Origin: Niveibacterium terrae
Lineage (GTDB): Bacteria > Pseudomonadota > Gammaproteobacteria > Burkholderiales > Rhodocyclaceae
Direction: 5' to 3'
DNA: 64,000 nt
NCBI RefSeq assembly: GCF_048213115.1
Contig: NZ_CP172404.1
Span: 3,472,001 to 3,536,000 of the forward strand
The notes under the pieces are model-generated. The model was not told where the DNA came from and did no database searches. It saw nothing but the letters and a program-made list of their open reading frames with translations. This document shows, in pieces, positions 24,282 through 33,217 of this stretch (positions are counted from its first letter, which is position 1; the number at the start of each line of letters is the position of its first letter). Both the position numbers and the translations under genes were made by a program.

Positions 24282-26132
24282 TCACGAAGATCCGTGCAGC
24301 AGGTATTTCCCTTTGCCGGCCAGTTTGGCCCGGTACATCGCCTGGTCCGCGCTGCGCAGCAGCTGGTCGGCTTCGAGCACCTTGTCCTCCGGATCCGCAG
24401 GGTAGATGACGACGCCGATCGATGCGGAAACCCGCAAGTCGGCGTCTTCCCACTGGACGGCCTGGGCCGCGGCGGCGAGCAAACGCTTCAGGATCGCATC
24501 CAGAGTCTCGAGATCGCCCTGGTCGAGCAGGACCGCGACGAACTCGTCGCCACCAAGGCGCGCGAGCGTGTCCCCTTCCCTGAGCACTTCCTTCATCCGG
24601 GCGGCGACGACGCGCAAAAGCTCGTCTCCGGCCTCGTGTCCATGACGGTCATTGACCTGCTTGAATCCGTCGAGGTCGACGAAAGCCACCGCGAGCTTCT
24701 GCCCCCGCCGCCTGGCCTGAGCCATGCCCTGGGCGAGGCGATCGGCCAGCAACACCCGGTTCGGCAAGCCGGTCAGGGTATCGTTATAGGCAATACGCAG
24801 CAGCTTCTCCTCGTGCTCCTTCAGCGAAGTGATGTTCGAGAACAGCATCACGAACTGGCGGGTCCGCCCCCCCTCGTCCTTGACCGCACCTATGGTCAGC
24901 AAGGCCGCGAATTCGCTCCCGTCCTTTCTCCTGCCCCAGATCTCGCCGGACCACTGGCCGTTTCCATTCGCTTCGGCGAGCAGGCTGTCATAGACGACTT
25001 CGTGGTGCTTGAGGGGACGGAGCAGCTTCAGGGTCTGCCCGACCGCTTCCTCCCGGGCGTAGCCGGTGATCGCCGAGAACGCGGCATTGACCTCGTCGAA
25101 GGATCCGTCCGGCGAGGCGATGATGATTCCCTCGCGGGCATTCGTGAACACGCTCGCCGCGTTGACCCGTGCGAGCCGCGCCGACTGCTCCCGCTGCTCT
25201 TCGAGCTGAACGTGGCGGCGGATATGGATCAGCGCGAAAAGGGTGACCAGGATCAGGGTCGGCAGCACCACAGCGGCCAGCGTGATCGCTTCGCGGCGCA
25301 GCGGCGCCAGCGCCGCGCTCTTGTCGATCCGGGTCAGCAGGACAAAGGGGTAGAGACTGGAGGCGCGAAAAGCCGTGATGTACTGACGGCCCTGCTCGGA
25401 GAGGACCTGCGTGCCGAACTCGCGCTCCGGCAGGCCCAGCCTGGCGAGGACAGAGGCCTCGCGCGCGCCGGGAATGCGGTCCTCGCGCGTGTCGATCAGC
25501 GACACCCCGTCGTAGCGCAGCCATTCGACGACCGCAGGCCCGCCCTCGATGCCGTGATTGAAATGTCCGACGAAGTAGTCCGGGTTCAGCGCGATCAGCA
25601 AAGCCTGCCCCTTGAGCTCCGCCCCCAGCGAGCGGACGACAGGAATGAATCCGGAGCGCGGATCCGCACCGGCGCGGGCATCGGAGAAGTCCCTGCCGGC
25701 CTGCGGCACCCCGATCCGGAAAGACTCTGAACGGCTCGTCCGCGGAAAGAACGGGGTCAGATCGACAACGACACCGAAGTTGTCGCGGTTGGAGCTGGCG
25801 ACGATCATTCCGGATCCGCTGACCAGAGAGACCGAACGGATGAAGGGCGTATGCAGCAGCGATGCCTTCAGCGTTTCGCCCAGCGTCGTCGTCGGCGCGC
25901 CGTGGCGCCGTTTCTCAAGAACCGATGCGGCGACAAGATCGGTCACCTGCAGGGTCCGGGTAACGAAGTCCTCGAAGCTGCGCGTGTGCAGCGCGGCGAT
26001 GTCGGTCGCCGCGCGCAGGCTGTCCTGCCGGGAATGGAAAAGGATGTAAGCGACGAAGAGCAGCATCGAGCTCTGGAAGATGACCAGAGCCACGATCACG
26101 CGCTGCCTGATCTGTCGGCTGCCCGGGCTCAT
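24282..26132 (-). CDS. Membrane-bound Cache-PAS-GGDEF diguanylate cyclase
   Basis: 616 residues. TM1 is about 10-33. The periplasmic Cache-like region (about 35-285) is followed by TM2 (about 288-310), then a PAS domain (about 330-440, with DGSFDEVNAAFSAITGY) and a GGDEF domain with intact ARLGGDEF. TGLPNRVLLADRL marks the GGDEF start. No EAL domain, so it is expected to make c-di-GMP. Its start overlaps the stop of a periplasmic solute-binding protein gene (ATGA, 26129-26132), which strongly suggests the two are made together and that the binding protein delivers a ligand signal. Confidence 0.92.
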   Translation of the reverse strand: MSPGSRQIRQRVIVALVIFQSSMLLFVAYILFHSRQDSLRAATDIAALHTRSFEDFVTRTLQVTDLVAASVLEKRRHGAPTTTLGETLKASLLHTPFIRSVSLVSGSGMIVASSNRDNFGVVVDLTPFFPRTSRSESFRIGVPQAGRDFSDARAGADPRSGFIPVVRSLGAELKGQALLIALNPDYFVGHFNHGIEGGPAVVEWLRYDGVSLIDTREDRIPGAREASVLARLGLPEREFGTQVLSEQGRQYITAFRASSLYPFVLLTRIDKSAALAPLRREAITLAAVVLPTLILVTLFALIHIRRHVQLEEQREQSARLARVNAASVFTNAREGIIIASPDGSFDEVNAAFSAITGYAREEAVGQTLKLLRPLKHHEVVYDSLLAEANGNGQWSGEIWGRRKDGSEFAALLTIGAVKDEGGRTRQFVMLFSNITSLKEHEEKLLRIAYNDTLTGLPNRVLLADRLAQGMAQARRRGQKLAVAFVDLDGFKQVNDRHGHEAGDELLRVVAARMKEVLREGDTLARLGGDEFVAVLLDQGDLETLDAILKRLLAAAAQAVQWEDADLRVSASIGVVIYPADPEDKVLEADQLLRSADQAMYRAKLAGKGKYLLHGSS

Positions 26133-26923
26133 TTAGCGAGGATGGGCAACAAATCGTTCTTTTCGGCCGCGGCGCGGAGCCGCCCGTCGCGTTTGATCTG
26201 ATGCACGAATTTTTCGACGCGGGCCAGCCACTGCGGATCGCCCCGCCTGAGCGCATAGGCGTAGGAAGTCAGGTGGTAGCCATCGGGCGCTGCGATGAGC
26301 CGGGCCCAATCCGCGCTGGCCATCAGGCGCCGGCTGTACGGATAGTCGGTCATCAGGACATCGGCCCGCCCCGAGCGAACCTCCTGTTCGCGGGCGAACG
26401 GGGTATCGACGACCAGCAGTCTGGCGTGGGCGAGCGTGTCACGCATCACCTGCTCGTGAAAGGTTCCGCGCGCGACCACGACGACCGCCCCGTCCTGGTC
26501 GATGTCCGCCCAGGAGCGGATTCTCCGGTTCGAGCGGGTCGTGATCGCGTAGATGCCGCTGGCGAGATAGGGAGAGGAGAAGGCAAGCTTTTCGCTGCGC
26601 GCCGGAGTGATCCCGACGCCGAACATCGCGACATGGCAACGCCCGGACTCGATATCCGCGATCAGGCTGCTGAAGGAGCTGTCGACATATTCGAGGCGCA
26701 CGCCCAGATCCCGGGCAAAAGCGGCGGACAGCTCGATGTCTATTCCGCTCAACTGCTCGGTCTTGGGGTTTCGGTAAGTGATCCCAAAGTAATCAGGCCA
26801 GATGCAGGCCTTGAGGGTTTTCGTAACCAGCACTTCGTCGAGCACGGAGGCCGACGCCCACTGCGCCGCGCCAAGGATCAGCGCGCCGAGGATTGTCGCG
26901 AGAAGCGCTTTGCGGGCTTTCAC
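26129..26923 (-). CDS. Periplasmic solute-binding protein (SBP_bac_3), coupled to a diguanylate cyclase
   Basis: 264 residues from GTG 26923, with GAGGG upstream. The signal peptide ends ASA near residue 25. It is a family 3 binding protein: LKACIWPDYFGITYRN, SGIDIELSAAFARDLGVRLEYVDS, GRCHVAMFGVGITPARSEKLAFSSPYLASG and a late SGRADVLMTDYPYSRR. Family members bind amino acids or small organic acids. No ABC permease or ATPase is adjacent. Instead it overlaps by four bases a membrane GGDEF protein. An ordinary transport role is therefore less likely than ligand sensing for c-di-GMP control. The Cys at position 40 could disulphide-pair with C94 in GRCHVAM. Confidence 0.9.
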   Translation of the reverse strand: MKARKALLATILGALILGAAQWASASVLDEVLVTKTLKACIWPDYFGITYRNPKTEQLSGIDIELSAAFARDLGVRLEYVDSSFSSLIADIESGRCHVAMFGVGITPARSEKLAFSSPYLASGIYAITTRSNRRIRSWADIDQDGAVVVVARGTFHEQVMRDTLAHARLLVVDTPFAREQEVRSGRADVLMTDYPYSRRLMASADWARLIAAPDGYHLTSYAYALRRGDPQWLARVEKFVHQIKRDGRLRAAAEKNDLLPILAK

Positions 26924-27093
26924 AGAGTTCCCTCACCTTTCATTGCAGAAAGAGGCGCTGGGAGGAGCGCTCAAATCACCGGAGAAACACTCACAAGGCA
27001 GGCTGGTACTGCACGATACCGCAAGGACAGCGCTCTGCGCAGCAATGTTCCCATGCCCTTTGTGATTCTGCGTTGCGCAACGCGCGGTGGACA

Positions 27094-27126
27094 GAAAAAG
27101 GGGGCGGTCCGCAGCCGGAACGCCCC
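27094..27126 (-). terminator. Intrinsic terminator of the isochorismatase-like gene
   Basis: On the minus strand GGGGCG pairs with CGCCCC, an inner CCGG-type stem extends it, and TTTTT follows. It starts 22 bases after the stop at 27148. Confidence 0.8.
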
Positions 27127-27147
27127 TCCTCTCTCGGGGAAAAAAGC

Positions 27148-27669
27148 TTAGCGTGCCAGCGCTTCCTCGACCGTCTTCAGCGCAACCCGCGTCGACAGTG
27201 CATTCAGCGCAAACTTGTGCACCCGCTCGTCGAGCGTCGTGCAGGCATCGACGAGGACCGTGACCGGATAGGGATCGGCTCCCCGCGACAGCGCGGTGTG
27301 GGCCACGCAGTTCTGGGTCATCATGCCGCAGATCAGCAACTCTTCGGCGCCGAGCGCCTCCAGCGTCGCTGCCAGAGTGGTCTCGTGGAAGGAATCGGCA
27401 TAGGCCTTGACCACGACGGGCGCGTCGGACGCCGCGGCCAGGACGGCCGGATGGATCTCGACCCCCTCGCTGCCCGGCACGAAGAAGGATCCGTTCGTGC
27501 CCGACTGGTGCTGGACCAGCACGACCGGAATCCCTTTTTCCCTGGCTGCCGCGAGGGCGGCCTCGACGCGCTCCAGCGTCTGATCGGCCTTCCACAGCGG
27601 CAGCTTGCCGCCCGGGAAATAGTCGTTCTGGACATCGATGACGATCAGTGCGGATTTCGGCGTTTTCAT
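27148..27669 (-). CDS. Isochorismatase-family cysteine hydrolase
   Basis: 173 residues from ATG 27669 (GAGGAG upstream); the frame runs further upstream, but that extension overlaps the divergent regulator. The triad of the family is present: D12 (VIDVQND), K88 (VVVKAYADSF) and C121 (TQNCVAHTA), with GGKLPLW and a cis-peptide region before the Cys. Members include nicotinamidase, isochorismatase and other amidases. The sequence resembles generic YcaC/PncA-like proteins more than a specific one. It is divergent from the GlxA-type regulator and is the likely target of that regulator. Confidence 0.88.
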   Translation of the reverse strand: MKTPKSALIVIDVQNDYFPGGKLPLWKADQTLERVEAALAAAREKGIPVVLVQHQSGTNGSFFVPGSEGVEIHPAVLAAASDAPVVVKAYADSFHETTLAATLEALGAEELLICGMMTQNCVAHTALSRGADPYPVTVLVDACTTLDERVHKFALNALSTRVALKTVEEALAR

Positions 27670-27739
27670 GTTTCGCTCCTCGTTTTGGACAGCTGCATTC
27701 TGGGCGGTGCAGCGCATCCGGGTGAGTGGCCCGAAAGCA

Positions 27740-27745
27740 TATAAT
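27740..27745 (+). promoter_or_regulatory. Consensus -10 element for the GlxA-type regulator
   Basis: A perfect TATAAT. Transcription would begin near 27752, which favours translation of the regulator from ATG 27775 rather than ATG 27748. No clear TTGACA lies 17 bases upstream, so an activator may be needed. Confidence 0.5.
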
Positions 27746-27774
27746 CGATGAAATTGGGTCACTCGAGCGTTTCC

Positions 27775-28722
27775 ATGTCCGCCCCCATCGTCGCCGTCCT
27801 CGCTTTCGACCGGATCAGCCCCTTCCACCTGTCCGTGCCCTGCCTCGTCTTCGGCTCCCGCGAGAGTCCGCCCAGCGAGATCAGGGTCTGTGCTTGCGAG
27901 CCCGGACCGCTGACGACGACGGCCGGCTTTTCGCTCGTCGCCTCCTTCGGCCTCGAAGCGCTGCAGACAGCCGACATCGTGATCGTGCCGAGCTGGCGCG
28001 ATGCGGCCGAACGAGCCCCGGACGCCTTGCTCGCGGCGCTCGCTGCTGCCCATCGGCGGGGCGCCCGGGTGGTCGGGCTCTGTCTGGGCGCCTATGTCCT
28101 CGCCCAGGCCGGGCTGCTCGACGGTCGCCGCGCGACGACGCACTGGGCCTGGGCGGAGGACTTCGCGACCCGCTTCCCGAGGATCAAGCTCGCTCCGGAG
28201 GTGCTCTACATCGAAGAGGACGGCCTGATGACTTCGGCCGGCACCGCGGCCGCGATCGACTGCTGTCTTCACATGATCCGCGAGGAGCACGGCGCCGAGG
28301 TCGCGAACCGGATTGCGCGCCACCTGGTCGTCCCGCCCCACCGCGAAGGCGGTCAGGCCCAGTTCATCGCCCAGCCGGTGCCGGCGACGCTGCGCGATTC
28401 ACGCCTCGCCGGCCTGCTGGACTGGGTGCGCGAGCACCTCGCCGAGGCCCACAGCCTGGACAGCCTCGCCGCGCGCGCGCTGATGAGCCGCCGCACCCTG
28501 ACTCGCCACTTCCGCGAGCTGACCGGGACGACGGTAGCCGGATGGCTGATGCGCGAGCGCCTCACCTGCGCCCAGCGCCTGCTCGAGAGCGGCGATCAGT
28601 CGATCGAGCAGATCGCGGCCCTCGTCGGCTTCGGTTCGGCGGTCTCGCTCAGGCAGCAGTTCAAGCGCGCCTTCGGCGTCTCGCCGAGGCTCTGGCGGCA
28701 GAGCTGGACGCCCCCCCGCTGA
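27775..28722 (+). CDS. GlxA-type AraC regulator with DJ-1/PfpI domain
   Basis: 315 residues from ATG 27775. Residues about 1-175 form a DJ-1/PfpI-like (class I glutamine amidotransferase) domain: VAVLAFDRISPFHLSVP, VGLCLGAYVLAQAGLLDGRRATTHW with the nucleophile-elbow Cys, and EEDGLMTSAGTAAAIDCCLHMI. The C terminus is an AraC double helix-turn-helix (LDSLAARALMSRRTLTRHFRELTG and IEQIAALVGFGSAVSLRQQF). This is the GlxA/FtrA family. It is divergent from the isochorismatase gene. Its 3' end overlaps the convergent MFS gene by 127 bases. Confidence 0.9.
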   Translation: MSAPIVAVLAFDRISPFHLSVPCLVFGSRESPPSEIRVCACEPGPLTTTAGFSLVASFGLEALQTADIVIVPSWRDAAERAPDALLAALAAAHRRGARVVGLCLGAYVLAQAGLLDGRRATTHWAWAEDFATRFPRIKLAPEVLYIEEDGLMTSAGTAAAIDCCLHMIREEHGAEVANRIARHLVVPPHREGGQAQFIAQPVPATLRDSRLAGLLDWVREHLAEAHSLDSLAARALMSRRTLTRHFRELTGTTVAGWLMRERLTCAQRLLESGDQSIEQIAALVGFGSAVSLRQQFKRAFGVSPRLWRQSWTPPR

Positions 28723-30146
28723 TGAGCCCCGGCTGCACAGACGGATGCCCGGCGCACGCTGAACAGCGTACAGGCGGTGAGCACCGACATCAGCGCGCAT
28801 TCGAGCAGCAGCGCCGCCGAAACCGCGGCGAGGTTTGACCCTGAACGCAGGGCGACCTGTGCCGCAAGGCTGCCGAGCAGGGCCGGGCCCAGCCCCATCG
28901 CGGCCTGCATCACCGTCGTCAGCATCGCGCTGCCGGCTCCGGCCTCACGGGGGGGAACATCCTGGAGCCCGATCCGGTAGAAACAACTGACGATCAGGGC
29001 CTGGCCCGCGCCGACGAACAGCGTCGCCGGCATCAGGCTGACGACACCCGGATGCGGCCACAGCCAGTTCAGCGTCGCGATCACGCCGAGAACGCCGGGG
29101 ATCTGGATCAGGCAGCCCACCAGCAGCGTGCGTGTAGCCCCCAGGCGCTTGACGATCCGGGAACTCGCCATCGCCGCGAGGAAATAGCTCGCTCCCAGCA
29201 CGACGAAGGCATTGCCGGACTGGATCGGGGAGAGCCCGGCGCCCGCCTGCAAGGCGCGCGCGAGCACGAACATGAAGCCGCCCCAGCACGAGAAGAACAG
29301 CATCGCAACCAGCAGTCCGAAACGCATGCTGGATAGCCGCAAGAGAGAGGGCGGCAGCAAGGGGTGTGCGCCGCGCCGCTGCTGATCGAGCTCGATCCGG
29401 CCCAGCAGCCCGAGCAGAGGCAAGACCGCGGTCAGCAGCGTGGCCCTGAGCCAGAGCGGCGCGGCTCCGAGCGCGAGCGGCAGCAGCAGGCTGACGATCG
29501 CCAAGGCCAGGACCACGGTTCCCGGCACATCGACCCGAGCAGCATGATCGCTCCTCGTCTCCGGCACCCGGCGTTCGAGCAGGATCAGCACAGCGGCGCA
29601 GACCGGCAGATTGACCAGGAAGACGCTGCGCCAGCCCAGGCCCGCGACGTCCGACGAGACGAGGAAACCACCCAGCACCTGGCCGACGATGAAGGCGAGG
29701 CCGCCGATCGCGCCGTACAGACCGATCGCTTGCGAGTGCGCCGCACCGCGCAGACTGACGTGGATCGTCGCGAGCACCTGCGGCACGAGCAGCGCCGCGC
29801 CAACGCCCTGCAGGGCCCGGGCGATCAAGAGTTCGGTGATCGAAGTCGACAAACCGCAGAGCAGCGAGGCGATGCCGAAGACGAGAATGCCGCAGCGAAA
29901 GACTCGGCGCCGCCCGAAACTGTCGCCCAGCCGGCCCCCCATCGCCAGGCAGACCGCGAAGCACAGGCCATAGAGCGCGACCAGCAGCTCGAGAGCAGTC
30001 TCGCTGGCGCCCAGCGCGCGGGCGATCTCGTCGAGGGCGACATTGATGATCGAAAAGTCGATCATCGGCAGGAGCTGCCCGGCGAGCAGCACGGCAAGTC
30101 CGGATCGCCCGAGGACGGGTAGGCCGGTATTGGTCGGTGCGTTCAT
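28596..30146 (-). CDS. MFS multidrug exporter (DHA2 / EmrB-QacA type)
   Basis: 516 residues from ATG 30146, with GAGAAG upstream. Fourteen-helix DHA2 pattern: the motif-A loop GGRLGDSFGRRRVF, LLIARALQGVGAALLVPQVLATI (motif B-like) and GLYGAIGGLAFIVGQVLGGFL (motif C, exporter type). The transport part ends near residue 465. The last 50 residues are Cys/Arg/Gln-rich and unlike a transporter tail, because they are read from the opposite strand of the GlxA-type gene's HTH region. The natural C terminus may have been lost by stop-codon mutation. It is divergent from an MmyB-like regulator that probably represses it. Confidence 0.88.
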   Translation of the reverse strand: MNAPTNTGLPVLGRSGLAVLLAGQLLPMIDFSIINVALDEIARALGASETALELLVALYGLCFAVCLAMGGRLGDSFGRRRVFRCGILVFGIASLLCGLSTSITELLIARALQGVGAALLVPQVLATIHVSLRGAAHSQAIGLYGAIGGLAFIVGQVLGGFLVSSDVAGLGWRSVFLVNLPVCAAVLILLERRVPETRSDHAARVDVPGTVVLALAIVSLLLPLALGAAPLWLRATLLTAVLPLLGLLGRIELDQQRRGAHPLLPPSLLRLSSMRFGLLVAMLFFSCWGGFMFVLARALQAGAGLSPIQSGNAFVVLGASYFLAAMASSRIVKRLGATRTLLVGCLIQIPGVLGVIATLNWLWPHPGVVSLMPATLFVGAGQALIVSCFYRIGLQDVPPREAGAGSAMLTTVMQAAMGLGPALLGSLAAQVALRSGSNLAAVSAALLLECALMSVLTACTLFSVRRASVCAAGAHQRGGVQLCRQSLGETPKARLNCCLSETAEPKPTRAAICSID

Positions 30147-30192
30147 TTTTCTTCTCAATCGAGTCGGGGAAGCGCAGTATTCACCTCTTTTG

Positions 30193-30223
30193 AGACGGGT
30201 AGCAGATCCCTCTTAGACGGGTA
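30193..30223. promoter_or_regulatory. Direct-repeat operator between the MFS and MmyB-like genes
   Basis: AGACGGGTA occurs at 30193-30201 and again at 30215-30223, 22 bases (two turns) apart, each preceded by CTCTT. The second copy runs into TATAAA. Repeats in phase within a divergent promoter suit the XRE/MmyB-like regulator at 30253. Confidence 0.65.
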
Positions 30224-30252
30224 TAAACAGAGCCCCCCACAGGAAGAGACGG

Positions 30253-31164
30253 ATGGACAGAGCGTTGATCAATACGCGGCAGGACTCGGCGATCAGCGAG
30301 TCCGACGATGCAAAACGGCTGACGGAGCTGGGCGTTTTTTTGCGCCAACGCCGCGAGAACCTCGACCCGGCACGGCTGGGCCTGCACCGGGGCGGGCGGC
30401 GGCGCACACCGGGGCTCAGGCGCGAAGACGTCGCGCAGCTCGCCGACATCGGCATCACCTGGTACACCAAGCTCGAACAGGGGCGCGCGACGCGCCCCTC
30501 GACAAAGGCGCTCGCCGCGATCGCTACCGCGTTGCAGTGCAGTGAGACCGAGACCCGCTACCTCTTCACTTTGGCCGGCCACGGCAGCCCCGGCAAAACC
30601 ACGGCCCCTCTGTGCGAGCACCTGAACCGCTGCGCCCAGATCATCCTCGACCAGCTCGATCCGCTGCCCGCGATCGTGCAGAACGCGCGTTTCGACATCC
30701 TCGGTTTCAACCGGAGCTACAGCCAGCTGCTCGGCATCGATCTCGATGAGATTCCCGCCGGGGACCGCAACTGCATCTATCTGGCGCTGACACATCCGGC
30801 CTGGCGGGCCCGCCTCGCCGACTGGGATGAAGTGCTGCCGCGGATGGTCGCGCTGTTCCGGGCCGCGTGGTCGGAGCATCGCGGTGAAGCGCTCTGGGAA
30901 GCCCAGCTGAAGCGCTTCCTGGAGACCTCCGACGAATTCCGCACGACCTGGCTGCGCAACGAAGTGCGCGGAATAGAAAACCAGACCAAGCGATTCCGCC
31001 ATCCCCTGGCCGGCATCCTGAACATGAACCAGACCAACTGGTGGACCGCGCCCAAGAACGGCGATCGCCTGCTCGTCTATGTGCCTGCCGACGAGGCCAG
31101 CGAGCACGCGCTGCACAAGCTGGCGAACCTGGAGCCCTTCGTCCCCGAAAACGCTTCGGCCTGA
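30253..31164 (+). CDS. XRE/MmyB-like (MLTR) transcriptional regulator
   Basis: 303 residues, AGGAAGAG upstream of ATG 30253. The N-terminal XRE-type HTH (about 22-100) has the family signature GGRRRTPGLRREDVAQLADIG followed by WYTKLEQGR. The C terminus (about 120-290) is the MmyB-like ligand-binding PAS-type fold: NARFDILGFNRSYSQLLGI, FRHPLAGILNMNQTNWW. Members usually repress a divergent oxidoreductase or exporter and bind hydrophobic small molecules. Here the divergent neighbour is a DHA2 exporter, and direct repeats lie between the two. Confidence 0.9.
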   Translation: MDRALINTRQDSAISESDDAKRLTELGVFLRQRRENLDPARLGLHRGGRRRTPGLRREDVAQLADIGITWYTKLEQGRATRPSTKALAAIATALQCSETETRYLFTLAGHGSPGKTTAPLCEHLNRCAQIILDQLDPLPAIVQNARFDILGFNRSYSQLLGIDLDEIPAGDRNCIYLALTHPAWRARLADWDEVLPRMVALFRAAWSEHRGEALWEAQLKRFLETSDEFRTTWLRNEVRGIENQTKRFRHPLAGILNMNQTNWWTAPKNGDRLLVYVPADEASEHALHKLANLEPFVPENASA

Positions 31165-31235
31165 GCATCGACTTCCGTACCCGAACTTGCGCTGAAGAGG
31201 GAGAATCGGTGCTCCCCCTCGCTTGATCAGCCCCC

Positions 31236-31871
31236 ATGCTTGGCACACACCACCTCCCGCTGTTCATCGCCTCCGGTCTGCTCCTGAACCTGACCCCAGG
31301 TGCCGATTCGCTCTATGTCGCGACCCGCAGCATCGCCCACGGCTTCCGGGCTGGAGCGATCGCCGCACTCGGCATAGGCCTGGGCTGCTGCGTGCATATT
31401 CTCGCCGCCGCGGCCGGGCTCTCGGCGATCCTCGCGACTTCGGCCACCGCCTTCGCGATCGTCAAACTCGCCGGAGCCGCCTACCTCGTCTGGATCGGGC
31501 TCACGCTGATGCGCAGCGCGCCAGCGGTCGCTCCAGCGCCAACGAAGAACCCGCCGCCCACGGCATCAACGCGCGCGATCTTCAGCCAGGGCTTTCTGAC
31601 CGACGTTCTCAATCCCAAGGTCGCGCTGTTCTTCCTCGCCTTCGTGCCGCAGTTCATCGCCCCCCAGGCTGGCAACAAGCCTCTCGCCTTCCTTTTCCTC
31701 GGTGGCATCTTCGCGCTCAACGGCACCCTCTGGTGCGTCGCGCTGGCCTGGCTCTCGGCCCGGGCCGCTTCGCTGAAGCCGGGCCGTCATGCCGTCGCCT
31801 GGCTCTGCCGCGGAATCGGCGCCGTCTTCGTACTGCTGGGCATCCGCCTCGCGCTGGCCGGAAGAAACTGA
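31236..31871 (+). CDS. LysE/RhtB family amino-acid exporter
   Basis: 211 residues, six hydrophobic helices. It opens with FIASGLLLNLTPGADSLYVATRSI, the LysE/RhtB signature (NLTPGAD), then GFRAGAIAALGIGLG and FSQGFLTDVLNPKVALFFLAFVPQFI, the second family block. Members export amino acids or homoserine lactones from the cytoplasm. The cytoplasmic loop near residue 90-110 is Pro/Thr-rich. It lies between the MmyB-like gene and the methyltransferases on the same strand, 71 bases after the former. The substrate is unknown. Confidence 0.88.
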   Translation: MLGTHHLPLFIASGLLLNLTPGADSLYVATRSIAHGFRAGAIAALGIGLGCCVHILAAAAGLSAILATSATAFAIVKLAGAAYLVWIGLTLMRSAPAVAPAPTKNPPPTASTRAIFSQGFLTDVLNPKVALFFLAFVPQFIAPQAGNKPLAFLFLGGIFALNGTLWCVALAWLSARAASLKPGRHAVAWLCRGIGAVFVLLGIRLALAGRN

Positions 31872-31992
31872 AGGGCTCGATCAAAGCTCGCCGCCGACCG
31901 TGGCAGACGCCTCGCCCGGGAACCGGACGAGGCATCTTCCTGCTGTCCATTGGGCTATAAATTCGGGATTGCCCGGATCAGGAGCGGACGGG

Positions 31993-33204
31993 ATGTGGGA
32001 GAGGAATCTGGCGCGCTGGGCGGAGCAGCTGCGGCCGCGGATCGCAATTCCGGCCAGGCTGGCGCTCTGGGACGGTCGCGAGTTCGATTTCGGACGTCAC
32101 GGAGAACCACGCGTCACGCTGCGCGCGAATGACGCGAGCGCGCTGGCCTACCTGCTCCAGCCCAGCCTGGACAGGCTGGGCGAAGCCTATGTGCGCGGCA
32201 AGATAGACATCGAGGGGCGTGTCGCCGACGCGATCGAACTCGCCTTCGATCTCGCGCACAGCGCCAACAGCCGCCTGGATCAGATCGGTGGCGTGCTGAG
32301 CCGCTTCAGCCACAACCGCAGCCGGGACGCCGAGGCGATCGCCTACCACTACGACGTTTCCGATCAGTTCTACGCAAGCTGGCTGGATCCGGAGATGGTC
32401 TATTCCTGCGCCTACTTCGAGCGCGGCGACGAGGACCTCGCGACCGCGCAGCGGCAGAAAATCGACCTGATCCTGACCAAGCTGAAGCTCGAACCCGGTC
32501 AAACCCTGCTCGACATCGGCTGTGGCTGGGGCGCACTGGTTCTGCGCGCCGCCGAGCACTACGGCGCTCACTGCGTCGGCATCACGCTGTCGCGCAACCA
32601 ATACGAACACGCGCGCCAGAGGGTCGAAGCCGCAGGCCTAGCCGACCGGGTCGAAATCCGCCTGCAGGACTATCGGGATGTGCACGGGCAGTTCGACCGG
32701 ATCAGCAGCGTCGGCATGTTCGAACACGTCGGCCTGAAGAATCTCCCCGCCTATTTCAACCGGATCAACGCGCTTCTGGCCGACGACGGCCTGGCGCTGA
32801 ACCACGGCATCACGACCAGCGACCCCGAAAGCCGCGATACCCCCTTCGGGGCCGGCAGCTTCATCGACCGTTATGTCTTCCCGGGCGGAGAGCTGCCCCA
32901 CCTGAGCCTGGCGCTGAGAGCCGCGCAACAGGGCGGGCTGGAAGTGCTCGACGTCGAGAACCTGCGCCGCCACTACGCCCGCACCCTCGCGCTGTGGTCG
33001 CACAACTTCGAACAGAACCAGGAGGCGATCCGCGAACTGGTCAGCGATCCGATTTTCAGGATCTGGCGCGTCTATCTGATCGGCTGTGCGCACGCCTTCG
33101 AACACGACCTGATCGCGATCTACCAGATCCTCTGCCACAAGGCCGGCCGTTCCTCCGGTCAGCTGGACTGGTCACGTCGCTACATGTACGCGGAGCACCG
33201 TTGA
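31993..33204 (+). CDS. cfa: Cyclopropane-fatty-acyl-phospholipid synthase
   Basis: 403 residues from ATG 31993 (AGGAG upstream). It is a class I SAM methyltransferase with LLDIGCGWGALV as motif I. The residues that hold the catalytic bicarbonate in E. coli CFA synthase are all present: C139 (YSCAYF), E244 (MFEHVG), H271 (LNHGI) and Y328 (RRHYART). It adds a methylene bridge to unsaturated acyl chains of membrane phospholipids, which stiffens and protects membranes. It is followed after 13 bases by a divergent paralogue, so the two are probably co-transcribed. Confidence 0.9.
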   Translation: MWERNLARWAEQLRPRIAIPARLALWDGREFDFGRHGEPRVTLRANDASALAYLLQPSLDRLGEAYVRGKIDIEGRVADAIELAFDLAHSANSRLDQIGGVLSRFSHNRSRDAEAIAYHYDVSDQFYASWLDPEMVYSCAYFERGDEDLATAQRQKIDLILTKLKLEPGQTLLDIGCGWGALVLRAAEHYGAHCVGITLSRNQYEHARQRVEAAGLADRVEIRLQDYRDVHGQFDRISSVGMFEHVGLKNLPAYFNRINALLADDGLALNHGITTSDPESRDTPFGAGSFIDRYVFPGGELPHLSLALRAAQQGGLEVLDVENLRRHYARTLALWSHNFEQNQEAIRELVSDPIFRIWRVYLIGCAHAFEHDLIAIYQILCHKAGRSSGQLDWSRRYMYAEHR

Positions 33205-33217
33205 GGCGCAGACAGAC

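Noticed and set aside
27670..28341. Long N-terminal extension of the isochorismatase-like protein
   Set aside because: The extension is the complement of the divergent GlxA-type gene. ATG 27669 has a good ribosome-binding site and the family's normal start.
31789..31992. Extension of the CFA synthase upstream of 31993
   Set aside because: It overlaps the LysE gene end in another frame; ATG 31993 has AGGAG and matches the family's N terminus.
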